A stretch of 13,175 nucleotides of DNA, taken from positions 1-13,175 of the forward strand of contig DAOUEW010000312.1 of assembly GCA_034430275.1 (NCBI GenBank), read 5' to 3'. The notes beneath the pieces are model-generated. The model was not told the DNA's origin. It made no database searches and was given only the letters and a program-made list of their open reading frames with translations. This document shows, piece by piece, positions 6,370-13,175 of the stretch. This stretch comes from JAUVXJ01 sp034430275 (GTDB lineage Bacteria; Chloroflexota; Anaerolineae; UBA7937; B3-Chlor). Each line of letters opens with the position of its first letter. Position 1 is the first letter of the stretch. The position numbers and the translations under genes are program-made.

Positions 6370-7854
6370 ATGAAGGATTGGCATCAGGGGCAACTGCCCT
6401 TACAGATCGAGCGCTTGAAATGGGTTGCCGCAGGGGCGATCTTCGCTGTTGCGTCGAGCTACCGCCTGTTGCTCCACCCTTTCGTAGCACGTCACTGGCC
6501 GGAGCTGGGATGGGCCGTGGACGTGCTTTTCTGCGCTCTGTTGGGTTCGGTGGTGATCTGGTCGTGTCTCTCCTGGGTCGGCCACCGACTGCGACAGGAG
6601 GCAGGCGAGACTGAGCAGCTAGCATCCCTGGTCAGGAGCTCGTGGGACCCGATTCTCGGCCTCGACGAGGGGTGGCAGATCCGCACCTGGAACCGCGGCG
6701 CCGAACTGATGTTCGGCTACCACTGGAAGGAAGTCGTGGGGCAGCCCTTCCACATGCTCCTCTCCCCCGGCTCCACGAATACCCTCCGGTTGGAGGCAAC
6801 CAGGAAGCTGGTCCATGAACAGGGATACGCGCAGGCCCGCGAGATGGAGTTGCTGACCAAGGATGGGCAGCCCATAGCCGTACAATTGACGGCCAACCTC
6901 ATGCGGGCACCCAGTGGAGGAATGAGCGCTCTCTCCCTCGTAGTGACCGACGTCAGCGCAGCCAAGGAGACAGAAGAAAGGATGCGCGCCCTGTATCGAG
7001 AGGTAGAGGAGAAGATGCGGGAGCGCACGAGGAAGCTCGAGCTGGCCCGCCACGAACTGGAGATGAGCAACGCTCAGCTCCATCGGGCTTACGAAGAGCT
7101 CAAGGACCTGGACCAGCTCAAGTCCGACTTCGTGTCCATGGTCTCCCACGAGCTCCGCTCACCGTTGACGAACATCAGCGGGGCTATCGAGCTGATGCTG
7201 GAGCAAGAGCAACTCAGTGACGAATACGTACGCATCATGCTGGGTGTGGCGGGTGAGCAGACCCAACGCCTGATCAGACTCGTGAAAGGCGTCCTCAATG
7301 TTTCCCGCATACAGGCTGGCCAGCTCCATCTGGACCAATGTGAACTGGACCTCATGCCCGTGCTGGAACGAGTGATGACCAGCCTTCAGGCCAATACCGT
7401 GTTCCACTGGTTTGAGTTGCCCACGAAGGACGAGTGGCCACCGGTTTGGGGAGACGAAGACCGTATAGAGGAGATTCTCTTCAATCTCTTGGACAACGCC
7501 ATCAAGTTCTCCCCCTCGGGTGGGTCAATCGTGATCGCCATGGAGGTTGCCGGCGGCGAGATCACAGTCTCCATCACGGACCCAGGCGTAGGCATACCGC
7601 CTGAGAAGCTAGACGGCATCTTTCGGAAGTTCCATCGGTTGGACAGCGAAGACTCCCGGCAGACCTATGGGTATGGCCTCGGCCTCTACATCACCAAGGC
7701 GCTGGTGGAGGCTCACGGAGGCAGTATCTGGGTGGACAGCGTTGAGGGGGAAGGCTCGACATTCAGCTTCACCCTGCCTCTGGCGTCGCACAGGCCCTCC
7801 CCCACAGACGCCGATCTCGCTGAATCGGCGAGGTCAAAGGTGCATCGCCAATGA
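6370..7854 (+). CDS. PAS-domain sensor histidine kinase, membrane-bound
   Basis: This 494-residue kinase starts with two closely spaced membrane segments (about 16-34 and 46-70), joined by only some ten residues, so it has almost no external sensor domain. A PAS domain follows (about 82-198, with WNRGAELMFGY and VVTDVSAAKE) and then a long coiled coil (about 199-250). The HisKA domain has the phospho-acceptor H260 in FVSMVSHELRSPL. The HATPase domain has the N box (FNLLDNAIKF, N376), the G1 box DPGVGIP (D404) and the G2 box GYGLGLYI. It should autophosphorylate on H260 and pass the phosphate to D53 of the adjacent regulator. The stimulus is unknown and may be sensed in the membrane or by PAS. 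The ATG at 6370 is preferred: in-frame starts at 6310 (TTG) and 6340 (ATG) lie upstream of, or inside, the -10 box. No strong ribosome site is visible. Confidence 0.93.
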   Translation: MKDWHQGQLPLQIERLKWVAAGAIFAVASSYRLLLHPFVARHWPELGWAVDVLFCALLGSVVIWSCLSWVGHRLRQEAGETEQLASLVRSSWDPILGLDEGWQIRTWNRGAELMFGYHWKEVVGQPFHMLLSPGSTNTLRLEATRKLVHEQGYAQAREMELLTKDGQPIAVQLTANLMRAPSGGMSALSLVVTDVSAAKETEERMRALYREVEEKMRERTRKLELARHELEMSNAQLHRAYEELKDLDQLKSDFVSMVSHELRSPLTNISGAIELMLEQEQLSDEYVRIMLGVAGEQTQRLIRLVKGVLNVSRIQAGQLHLDQCELDLMPVLERVMTSLQANTVFHWFELPTKDEWPPVWGDEDRIEEILFNLLDNAIKFSPSGGSIVIAMEVAGGEITVSITDPGVGIPPEKLDGIFRKFHRLDSEDSRQTYGYGLGLYITKALVEAHGGSIWVDSVEGEGSTFSFTLPLASHRPSPTDADLAESARSKVHRQ

Positions 7855-8537
7855 ACGAGACCATACTGATCATCGATGACGACAAGACGCTCATCGACCT
7901 CCTCGGACAGTCCCTGGGGAAATCCGGCTACGAGATCGTGAGCGCCACCAACGGCATAGACGGCCTACAGGTCCTGTACAAACACAGAGTGGATCTGGTC
8001 ATCCTGGATGTGATGATGCCCCGCATGGATGGCTGGGAGACCTGCTCCCGCATCAGAGATGTCTCTGACGTGCCGGTGATCATGCTCACGGCCAAGGACG
8101 AGGAGGCAGACGCGCTCAAGGGTTTCCAGTGCGGTGTCGACGACTACGTAACGAAGCCTTTCAGCTTCGCGGAATTGACCGCGCGAGTCAAAGCCGTCTT
8201 ACAAAGGACACGGAAGACCCCTGCCGACACGCAGAGGAAGGTCTACGTCTTCGACGAGTTGGTAGTCGATGCGGACAACTCCCAGGTGATGGTGCGGGGC
8301 AAGCCTGTCAGCCTCACGCCGACCGAATTCCAGTTGCTGCTCACACTGGCGGAGAACGCCGGGCGTATCCTCTCCCATGAGCAGTTGCTGAGTCAGGTCT
8401 GGGGACCGGAATACGTAGGAGAGCCCGGCTACGTCAAGCGCTACATCTGGTACCTGCGCCAGAAGATCGAGGCGGACCCCAGCGCCCCCGAATACATCAT
8501 CACTGAGCGAGGCTTCGGCTACAAGCTGGGAGGCTAG
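7851..8537 (+). CDS. OmpR/PhoB-family response regulator
   Basis: This 228-residue regulator has a receiver domain (about 1-120) and a winged-helix DNA-binding domain (about 130-227). Receiver residues are complete: D9 and D10 in the acidic pocket, the phospho-acceptor D53 in LVILDVMMP, T80 in VIMLTAK, and K102 in YVTKPF. The C-terminal domain shows the usual LTPTEFQLLLTLAENAG, HEQLLSQVWG, recognition-helix YVKRYIWYLRQKI and ERGFGYKL segments. Its ATG overlaps the kinase stop codon as ATGA, with AAAGGTG about 8 bases upstream, so the two proteins are translationally coupled. Once phosphorylated by the kinase it probably dimerises on tandem repeats. The 11-bp-phased GGTC array before its own operon is the obvious candidate site. 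Its other targets are not identifiable here; the downstream secreted-protein promoter lacks the repeats. Confidence 0.95.
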   Translation: MNETILIIDDDKTLIDLLGQSLGKSGYEIVSATNGIDGLQVLYKHRVDLVILDVMMPRMDGWETCSRIRDVSDVPVIMLTAKDEEADALKGFQCGVDDYVTKPFSFAELTARVKAVLQRTRKTPADTQRKVYVFDELVVDADNSQVMVRGKPVSLTPTEFQLLLTLAENAGRILSHEQLLSQVWGPEYVGEPGYVKRYIWYLRQKIEADPSAPEYIITERGFGYKLGG

Positions 8538-8693
8538 GGAGCGCTTCCTCGACCCTACCCCACCGTGGCATCTTCCTCTGACTAAGCATCCCGCACTACT
8601 GCGCGCCAGAGCACGAACCGGGCGTGTTTTCCTCCATATGATGCACTGCTACCCTTGCTGTAGCCCGCTGGAGCGCATAGTACTTTGGATCTA

Positions 8694-8723
8694 TTGACGG
8701 GGCAGCTTGTGCTTCGCTATAAT
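8694..8723 (+). promoter_or_regulatory. Strong sigma-70-type promoter of the secreted GEVED protein
   Basis: TTGACG at 8694-8699 and a perfect TATAAT at 8718-8723 are separated by 18 bases. This is the best promoter match in the window. The predicted start near 8730 leaves a leader of about 73 bases to the ATG at 8803. The rest of the 8538-8802 gap holds no gene that I can support; an imperfect inverted repeat just after the regulator stop (8532-8559) lacks a T-run. Confidence 0.75.
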
Positions 8724-8802
8724 GGAGTACGGGAACCTTGTCCACGATCTTGGCGCGCGTCTGGAACGGCCGTTCTCGAGACTCCTGCCAGGGAGGCCAC
8801 GA

Positions 8803-11124
8803 ATGCAAGACGAAAGAGGAAAGAGGACTCGTGCCTGGGCAATCGCCACTGCTGTGGCCTGTGTTGTGGCCTTCATCACTCTCGCCCAGGGCACGTGGGC
8901 GCAGGAATTGGGAGACCCCGACGACTGCACGTGGACCAAGGAGGTCTGGATCAACGGCGATGGTCCAGCACTGATCACGGGACCGCGGAGCTTTGGGGTG
9001 GTGCGCGGCGACACGGTGCACGTCCGCGACACCCTGCACTGCGATTTCGTCTACGACTGGAGCTTGCACGAGTACTGGGATAAGGACCTGCTCTCCCTCG
9101 CACCCCCGTACCCCGGGTATGCGGTGGATGCAGGAGAGGTCGACGACTATCCTGTCGGGTCGCTGACCTGGTGGGGTAGCGGGTCCGAGGGCCAGGAAGT
9201 ACACCTGGACAAGTACCTGGGCGTGGACACAGTCGGTTGGGTGACCACTGAGATCTCAGAGACGGTGGATTTCAGCGAACACGAAGGCCCACTCTACGAA
9301 TCACGGGAGTATCCCTTCTACTTGCTGGAGTTGGTCGAGGGTGGCGACGCACCGTCCAGCTACAACCACACCAGCTCTCCCATGACCACGACCACCTTCA
9401 TCACGGGCACACTGGCCAGCTTTCCCGTGGTGTGGGACTGGGACGGCACCATGGACCCAGCGCCACCCAGCTATGGTTTCTGCCACTACTCCAGTCTGGT
9501 CCCCTCTTTCCTGGGCATCACCGTCACCCACGAACTCGACGCCGACCTCTTGCCCGACGGCGACGGGGTGACTAACATACACCCCTCCAGCGATACCCCC
9601 GACCGCGATGGCGCCGACGATGGGGTGAGCTTCCCTTCAACGCTTCCCCACTGCGGCACGGCCACGGTCAACGTGGTCGGCGAGAACAACCATTGGACCA
9701 ACCTCTACCTCAACGCCTGGGCCGATTGGAACCGGGATGGCGACTGGGACGACACCTCTCTGTGTGATTGCGAGATCAGCGAATGGATCATCCAGGGCTA
9801 TGCGGTCAGCCCTGGCGCCTTCGACCTCGATATCGACGTCTCCTCCTGCCACGCGGTGCCAAACCCTACGGAACCTCTCTGGGTCAGAGTGACCCTCAGC
9901 GAGGCTTCGCTGTCCGGCGAACCCTGGAGCTACGGCGGGCAGCCGTACCCGGCCTCCACCGCCTGCTTCGAGCAGGGTGAGACCGAGGACTACTACGTGG
10001 AACCGACCCTGATCCCCGAATGTGAATGGGACAAACAGGTCTACGTCAACGATGAGTTGGCAGGGGCATGGGACGAAGGTCCCTTCGCCGTGACGGTCAG
10101 CGACACTATCACCATCACGGACATGCTCTCCTGCAATTTCCCGTACGATTGGGAGCTCCACGAAGAGTGGGAGGCCCCTCACCTATCACTGGTGAGTTGG
10201 GAATCGAGTGACTGCAATGTGATCACCGACACGGGCCAACTCGACTGGTCGGGAGACCCCGTGCCGCCAGGGACCCAGGTGGTGCTGACCAAGACCCTCC
10301 ATGTGGATGAGCCTGGTTTCGTCTCCATCCCTATCACAGAAACGGTGGCCTTCAGCCCCGAGGGCATGGTGGAGCCCATGGAGAAGAGCGTAGACCTGGT
10401 AGAACTGCTGGAAGGAGGGGATGCTCCGTCCAGCCACTATCACGCAGGACCGCCGCACATGGAGACCTATCCTGGTTCTGGTGTGTCGGCCCAGTTTCCA
10501 GTGGTCTGGGACTGGGACGGCACGTTGGGGCCTGGACCGGTGAGCGGTTCCTACGGCTTCTGTCACTACTCGGGCAGTACCACCTACCTGGGCAACGCGC
10601 CCACCTACGAACTGGACGCCGACCTCCTGCCCGATAGAGACCTGGTCACCAACATCGATCCCGCCACTAACACGCCTGACCGCGACCTCTCCGACGACGG
10701 CCTGACCATCCCCGGAGGTCTACCCAGGTGTGCGCCAACAACCCTGACCTTCACGGGTCACAACGGGTCAGGCAGCACCCTCTATCTCAACCTCTGGGCC
10801 GACTGGAACCGAGATGGTGACTGGGAAGACGGCAGCCAGTGTGGCTGCGGCGACGACGAATGGGCGATCCAGGATCATGTAGTCAGTGCGTGCCCCTTCG
10901 AAGAGAGCGTCGAGATCACTCCCTGCCACACGTGCAACCCAACCGAACCCCTGTGGATACGCGTGACGCTCAGCGAGGTCCCACTGGGACCCCTGGGTGA
11001 GCCGTGGATCTATGGAGGGCAGCCCTACGCCGCCTCGAGTGGCTGCTTCGAGCTGGGGGAGACACAGGACTTCCTGTTCCAGCAAAACGTCGCCTACCTT
11101 CCCGTCGGGACGAAGAACTACTGA
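8803..11124 (+). CDS. Secreted two-copy GEVED-domain protein
   Basis: This 773-residue protein has a signal peptide (charged MQDERGKRTR, a hydrophobic stretch from about 11 to 29, probable cleavage after GTWA at 33). The mature part is two diverged tandem copies, from C42 and from C407, each about 360 residues. Each copy holds an Ig-like module starting C-x-W-x-K with a VYDW/PYDW motif, then a GGDAPSS module (180 and 538) with a DADLLPD segment, then a GEVED domain with DWNRDGDW (from D308 and D667, a calcium-loop-like acidic pattern) and GETED or GETQD (392-396 and 752-756). It is acidic and rich in Trp, Tyr and Cys. It ends YLPVGTKNY with no membrane anchor. The role is unknown; surface adhesion or an extracellular structural part is plausible. 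The ATG at 8803 is chosen because GGGAGG (8791-8796) lies 6 bases before it and the in-frame starts at 8707 and 8722 lie in the promoter. Confidence 0.85.
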   Translation: MQDERGKRTRAWAIATAVACVVAFITLAQGTWAQELGDPDDCTWTKEVWINGDGPALITGPRSFGVVRGDTVHVRDTLHCDFVYDWSLHEYWDKDLLSLAPPYPGYAVDAGEVDDYPVGSLTWWGSGSEGQEVHLDKYLGVDTVGWVTTEISETVDFSEHEGPLYESREYPFYLLELVEGGDAPSSYNHTSSPMTTTTFITGTLASFPVVWDWDGTMDPAPPSYGFCHYSSLVPSFLGITVTHELDADLLPDGDGVTNIHPSSDTPDRDGADDGVSFPSTLPHCGTATVNVVGENNHWTNLYLNAWADWNRDGDWDDTSLCDCEISEWIIQGYAVSPGAFDLDIDVSSCHAVPNPTEPLWVRVTLSEASLSGEPWSYGGQPYPASTACFEQGETEDYYVEPTLIPECEWDKQVYVNDELAGAWDEGPFAVTVSDTITITDMLSCNFPYDWELHEEWEAPHLSLVSWESSDCNVITDTGQLDWSGDPVPPGTQVVLTKTLHVDEPGFVSIPITETVAFSPEGMVEPMEKSVDLVELLEGGDAPSSHYHAGPPHMETYPGSGVSAQFPVVWDWDGTLGPGPVSGSYGFCHYSGSTTYLGNAPTYELDADLLPDRDLVTNIDPATNTPDRDLSDDGLTIPGGLPRCAPTTLTFTGHNGSGSTLYLNLWADWNRDGDWEDGSQCGCGDDEWAIQDHVVSACPFEESVEITPCHTCNPTEPLWIRVTLSEVPLGPLGEPWIYGGQPYAASSGCFELGETQDFLFQQNVAYLPVGTKNY
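8926..11088 (+). repeat. Internal tandem duplication within the GEVED protein gene
   Basis: Two units of about 1.08-1.1 kb, beginning at 8926 (C42) and at 10021 (C407), encode the same order of motifs: C-x-W-x-K, DW-LHE-W, GGDAPSS, FPVVWDWDGT, SYGFCHYS, ELDADLLPD, DWNRDGDW, EPLW-RVTLSE, and GETxD. The spacing between equivalent GEVED aspartates (308 and 667) is 359 residues. The DNA copies have diverged strongly, so the duplication is old. Confidence 0.85.
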
Positions 11125-11162
11125 GGCCAAGCGCGGCGCAGGATACCCATCGGGAAGACGTC

Positions 11163-11192
11163 GAGAAGCCATCCGTACCGGGATGGCTTCTC
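11163..11192. terminator. Bidirectional hairpin terminator between convergent genes
   Basis: GAGAAGCCATCC (11163-11174) and GGATGGCTTCTC (11181-11192) form a perfect 12-bp stem with a 6-base loop. The hairpin lies 38 bases after the GEVED gene stop and 50 bases after the stop of the convergent DUF2298 gene. The flanking tract is pyrimidine-rich (CCTTCTCT) but has no pure T-run, so efficiency is uncertain. Confidence 0.75.
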
Positions 11193-11241
11193 CCTTCTCT
11201 GAAGCGAAGGCACAGCCGCGCCACGCATCTCCGCTCGAGGT

Positions 11242-13175
11242 TTACCTCCGTCCGTAGATGGTCACCTCGCCCTGCTGGAAAACGACGTCCATCAGGCTCT
11301 CCAGCTTGGCCAGCGCCGGCTGGCTAATCTGGTAGGTGCTCCGCTCCAACTCTCCCACGTAGACGTACTCCACGCCGTACTTGTCCAGCAAGGCGGCCGT
11401 CTCTTCCACGTCCGGCGAGGTGTAGATGGCCTCGATGTCCGGCTCACGCTTCCCCGGCTCTTCGTAGTTGCCCCTCCACTGGAGTTCGTGGCCTCCCCAA
11501 CCCAGCAGTGTGGGCAGGCCGGTGTGCACCGAGACGCGGCCATAGTAGGTGTACGAGCCACCGGTGGCCTCCACGATCGTCGCTGCACCCTGGGCGTGGT
11601 TCCGCAGCCATCGGATGCCCGCCACATCGTCAGCGTAGGCCAGCGCCAGTTGGGACGTGCCGTCCAGCGTAGGTGTGTCGCCGAAGCCTCCCGTCTTGTT
11701 GTACGTGGAGAGAAGGGGATAGATCAGTCCGGCCAGGAAGACGGGCACGAACCCCAGCACCAGCAGCGTTGACAGCGCTCGCCTGCGGGCTCTGATCCAC
11801 GGCCCCAGATAGTAGAGTCCAAAGGCTGCTGAGATGCCGAACAGCACCCAGGCCTGGTAGTAGAACTTGAACACGCTGTTCATGCGAGTGGAAAAGACAT
11901 CCTTGAGGAAGAAGAACTCCACCGTGAACGTGAGCACGAGGGCCACAACGGTGAGCACGAGCACAAAGGTCACACTCGAGGTCACGTCCGACAGCCGCAG
12001 GGGAAAGAGCCCACAGACCAGGGCCAGTACAGCCGCTCCGATGAGCAGGAGCAGCAGCGCGATCAGGTAGAGCTTGAATACGGCCAATGTGCAGCAGACG
12101 AGGACCACCACGATGGCAGCGATGGTGGGGGCCAGCCCAAGCCGACGCCTGCCTGGATCCTCCGCCCTCCCGCCGGCCAGTGCGGTCAGCCTGCGCCACG
12201 AACTGTACAACAACAGGGGGGCAAGAACGTAGACAAAGGCCCCGAACATGATCAGGTACTGGTGCAGCCTGGTCTTGACCAGCAACACGGGGTATATCCC
12301 GCCCGCCTGGGAACGTAACCCTATCCAGAAGGGCAGGTACAGCACCAGGCACAGGGCCACTAACGCCACAGCGAAGAAGAACACCTCGCTCAGCCAGCGG
12401 CGTCCAAAGCCTCCCTGGCGCCCGTAGCTAGCCAGGCCGTAAGCCATCAGACAGATGACCAGGTAGATGGGCAGGTCCCAGCTATTAAGGAAGCCCAGAC
12501 CTCCAAAACAGAGGCCCAGCACGATCATCTCCCACCACTCCGCCTCCCGGGTGGACCAGAGCAGGTTCAGGCACAGGCCCAGGGCCAGGAGCACGAAGGG
12601 CAGTCCCAGCACGTGGGGATGCATGTCCCCCAGGAGGAAGCTGAAGAAGGGAAACTCGTCGATGACCTCTTGCTCGACTCCGAAAACCACGTCGTGGATC
12701 ACGCGTGAGGCCCTCCACCACCACCAGTTGTCCATGGGGATCCACGACCCGGTCACGGGCGCCGAGGCTAGATTCTTCACGTCGATCCACTCCCAGAAGG
12801 CAGCCGAGCCCAGCCCCCGGGTGTGGAGGACCTCCAGAGCCCCTTCCAGGTTGCCCATCGCGACCACGAAGATGGCCCCCAGACCACCAAAGGCCGTGGG
12901 CAACGCAAAGCCCCTGCCCTCTCCCTCCCGGTGGCGGGCCACCAGATTGTAGGTCAGGCTGAAGGCACCGTTCGCCGTCAGTGCGAAGAGCAAGGCAATG
13001 GCCAGGTTGAAGGCCACCTCGGACGGGACCGCCGTGAGCCTGGTCAACATGGCCACGATCATGTATCCGAAGTAGTAGTAGCTGATGGCGAAGCCCGACA
13101 GCCAGGGGTCCAACGGCGGGAAGTACTCGCTGCGCAAGATGGCGTTGAGGAACGCGAAGTCCATGGGCTTCTCGG
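11242..13175 (-). CDS. DUF2298 (Chlor_Arch_YYY) polytopic membrane protein, N-terminus cut off
   Basis: At least 643 residues are visible, and the frame stays open to the right edge with EKP before MDFAFLN, a conserved internal segment of the family, so the start lies outside. Numbering from that Met, the hallmarks are RSEYFPPLDPW (11-21), the tri-tyrosine ISYYYFGY (27-34), WWWWRASRVI (147-156), EFPFFSFLLGDMHPH (170-184) and STRMNSVFKFYYQAW (425-439). About ten to twelve membrane spans run from 29 to about 485. A soluble C-terminal domain of about 150 residues then includes GWGGHELQWRG (555-565). The family is found mainly in Chloroflexota and some archaea and resembles GT-C membrane glycosyltransferases such as the PMT/ArnT type. 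The acidic DMHPH loop may be catalytic, but the donor and acceptor are unknown. It converges on the secreted GEVED gene across a shared hairpin. A link, such as glycosylation of surface proteins, is speculation. Confidence 0.9.
   Translation of the reverse strand, partial: EKPMDFAFLNAILRSEYFPPLDPWLSGFAISYYYFGYMIVAMLTRLTAVPSEVAFNLAIALLFALTANGAFSLTYNLVARHREGEGRGFALPTAFGGLGAIFVVAMGNLEGALEVLHTRGLGSAAFWEWIDVKNLASAPVTGSWIPMDNWWWWRASRVIHDVVFGVEQEVIDEFPFFSFLLGDMHPHVLGLPFVLLALGLCLNLLWSTREAEWWEMIVLGLCFGGLGFLNSWDLPIYLVICLMAYGLASYGRQGGFGRRWLSEVFFFAVALVALCLVLYLPFWIGLRSQAGGIYPVLLVKTRLHQYLIMFGAFVYVLAPLLLYSSWRRLTALAGGRAEDPGRRRLGLAPTIAAIVVVLVCCTLAVFKLYLIALLLLLIGAAVLALVCGLFPLRLSDVTSSVTFVLVLTVVALVLTFTVEFFFLKDVFSTRMNSVFKFYYQAWVLFGISAAFGLYYLGPWIRARRRALSTLLVLGFVPVFLAGLIYPLLSTYNKTGGFGDTPTLDGTSQLALAYADDVAGIRWLRNHAQGAATIVEATGGSYTYYGRVSVHTGLPTLLGWGGHELQWRGNYEEPGKREPDIEAIYTSPDVEETAALLDKYGVEYVYVGELERSTYQISQPALAKLESLMDVVFQQGEVTIYGRR

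Noticed and set aside
6341..6372. tRNA-like T-arm (GGGTTCGAAC) in the kinase leader
   Set aside because: There is no matching acceptor, D or anticodon arm, the flanking stem does not pair properly, and a promoter -10 box lies directly beside it. GTTCGAAC is just a short palindrome.
8532..8559. Possible terminator hairpin after the response regulator gene (TAGGG/CCCTA)
   Set aside because: It has a 5-bp core stem with a bulge, a 13-base loop and no T-run. It may contribute, but I cannot support it.
8648..8664. Inverted repeat GCTAC-N7-GTAGC upstream of the strong promoter
   Set aside because: Five-base arms are too short to stand out from chance, and no second copy is present.
8764..8775. 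12-bp palindrome GAACGGCCGTTC in the leader of the secreted protein gene
   Set aside because: About three perfect 12-bp palindromes are expected by chance in a window this size, and nothing else supports an operator.
11630..12352. Minus-strand open frame (240 codons) in another frame of the DUF2298 gene
   Set aside because: It lies wholly inside a gene with clear family motifs, and its Pro/Arg/Ala-rich translation is typical of a frame shadow.

Overview
The window is GC-rich and densely coded, and it reads like a chromosomal stretch from a member of the Chloroflexota, probably Anaerolineae-like. That assignment is an inference. It rests on a DUF2298 (Chlor_Arch_YYY) membrane protein, a DUF6125-type protein, a PrsW-type protease, and a secreted GEVED-repeat protein ending in a YLP-type tail that I associate from memory with this phylum. 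I see no rRNA, tRNA, transposase, integrase, CRISPR array or prophage gene.

Left block, + strand (183-5931). Four genes run in one direction with 53-67 base gaps: an exonuclease-helicase fusion of the DinG family, a Cas4/RecB-like PD-(D/E)XK nuclease with a predicted 4Fe-4S cluster, a PrsW-type intramembrane metalloprotease, and a small DUF6125-like protein. A consensus TATAAT box lies only 7 bases before the dinG start codon, so that message is probably leaderless or nearly so. The first two genes form a plausible DNA-processing pair: a helicase with a DEDDh nuclease, next to a second nuclease. The last two have no obvious link to DNA repair. A small hairpin sits before the DUF6125 gene.

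Middle block (6003-8537). A short minus-strand coiled-coil gene diverges from a two-component operon on the + strand. The operon encodes a PAS histidine kinase with two membrane spans and an OmpR/PhoB-type response regulator, translationally coupled by an ATGA overlap. The divergent intergenic region holds the most striking non-coding signal in the window: four RGGTC repeats spaced exactly 11 bases apart, just upstream of a promoter with a good -10 and a poor -35. This layout resembles the direct-repeat operators of OmpR/PhoB regulators and suggests autoregulation.

Right block (8694-13175). A strong promoter (TTGACG, 18 bases, TATAAT) drives a 773-residue secreted acidic protein. It is built from two diverged copies of a unit of about 360 residues: an Ig-like Cys/Trp module, a GDAP module and a GEVED domain. 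It ends at a perfect 12-bp hairpin shared with a convergent minus-strand DUF2298 polytopic membrane protein of the GT-C glycosyltransferase type. That gene runs off the right edge, so its N-terminus is missing. No clearly new multi-gene system is demonstrable. The best leads are the 11-bp-phased operator array, the helicase/nuclease pair, and the duplicated secreted protein with its tail.
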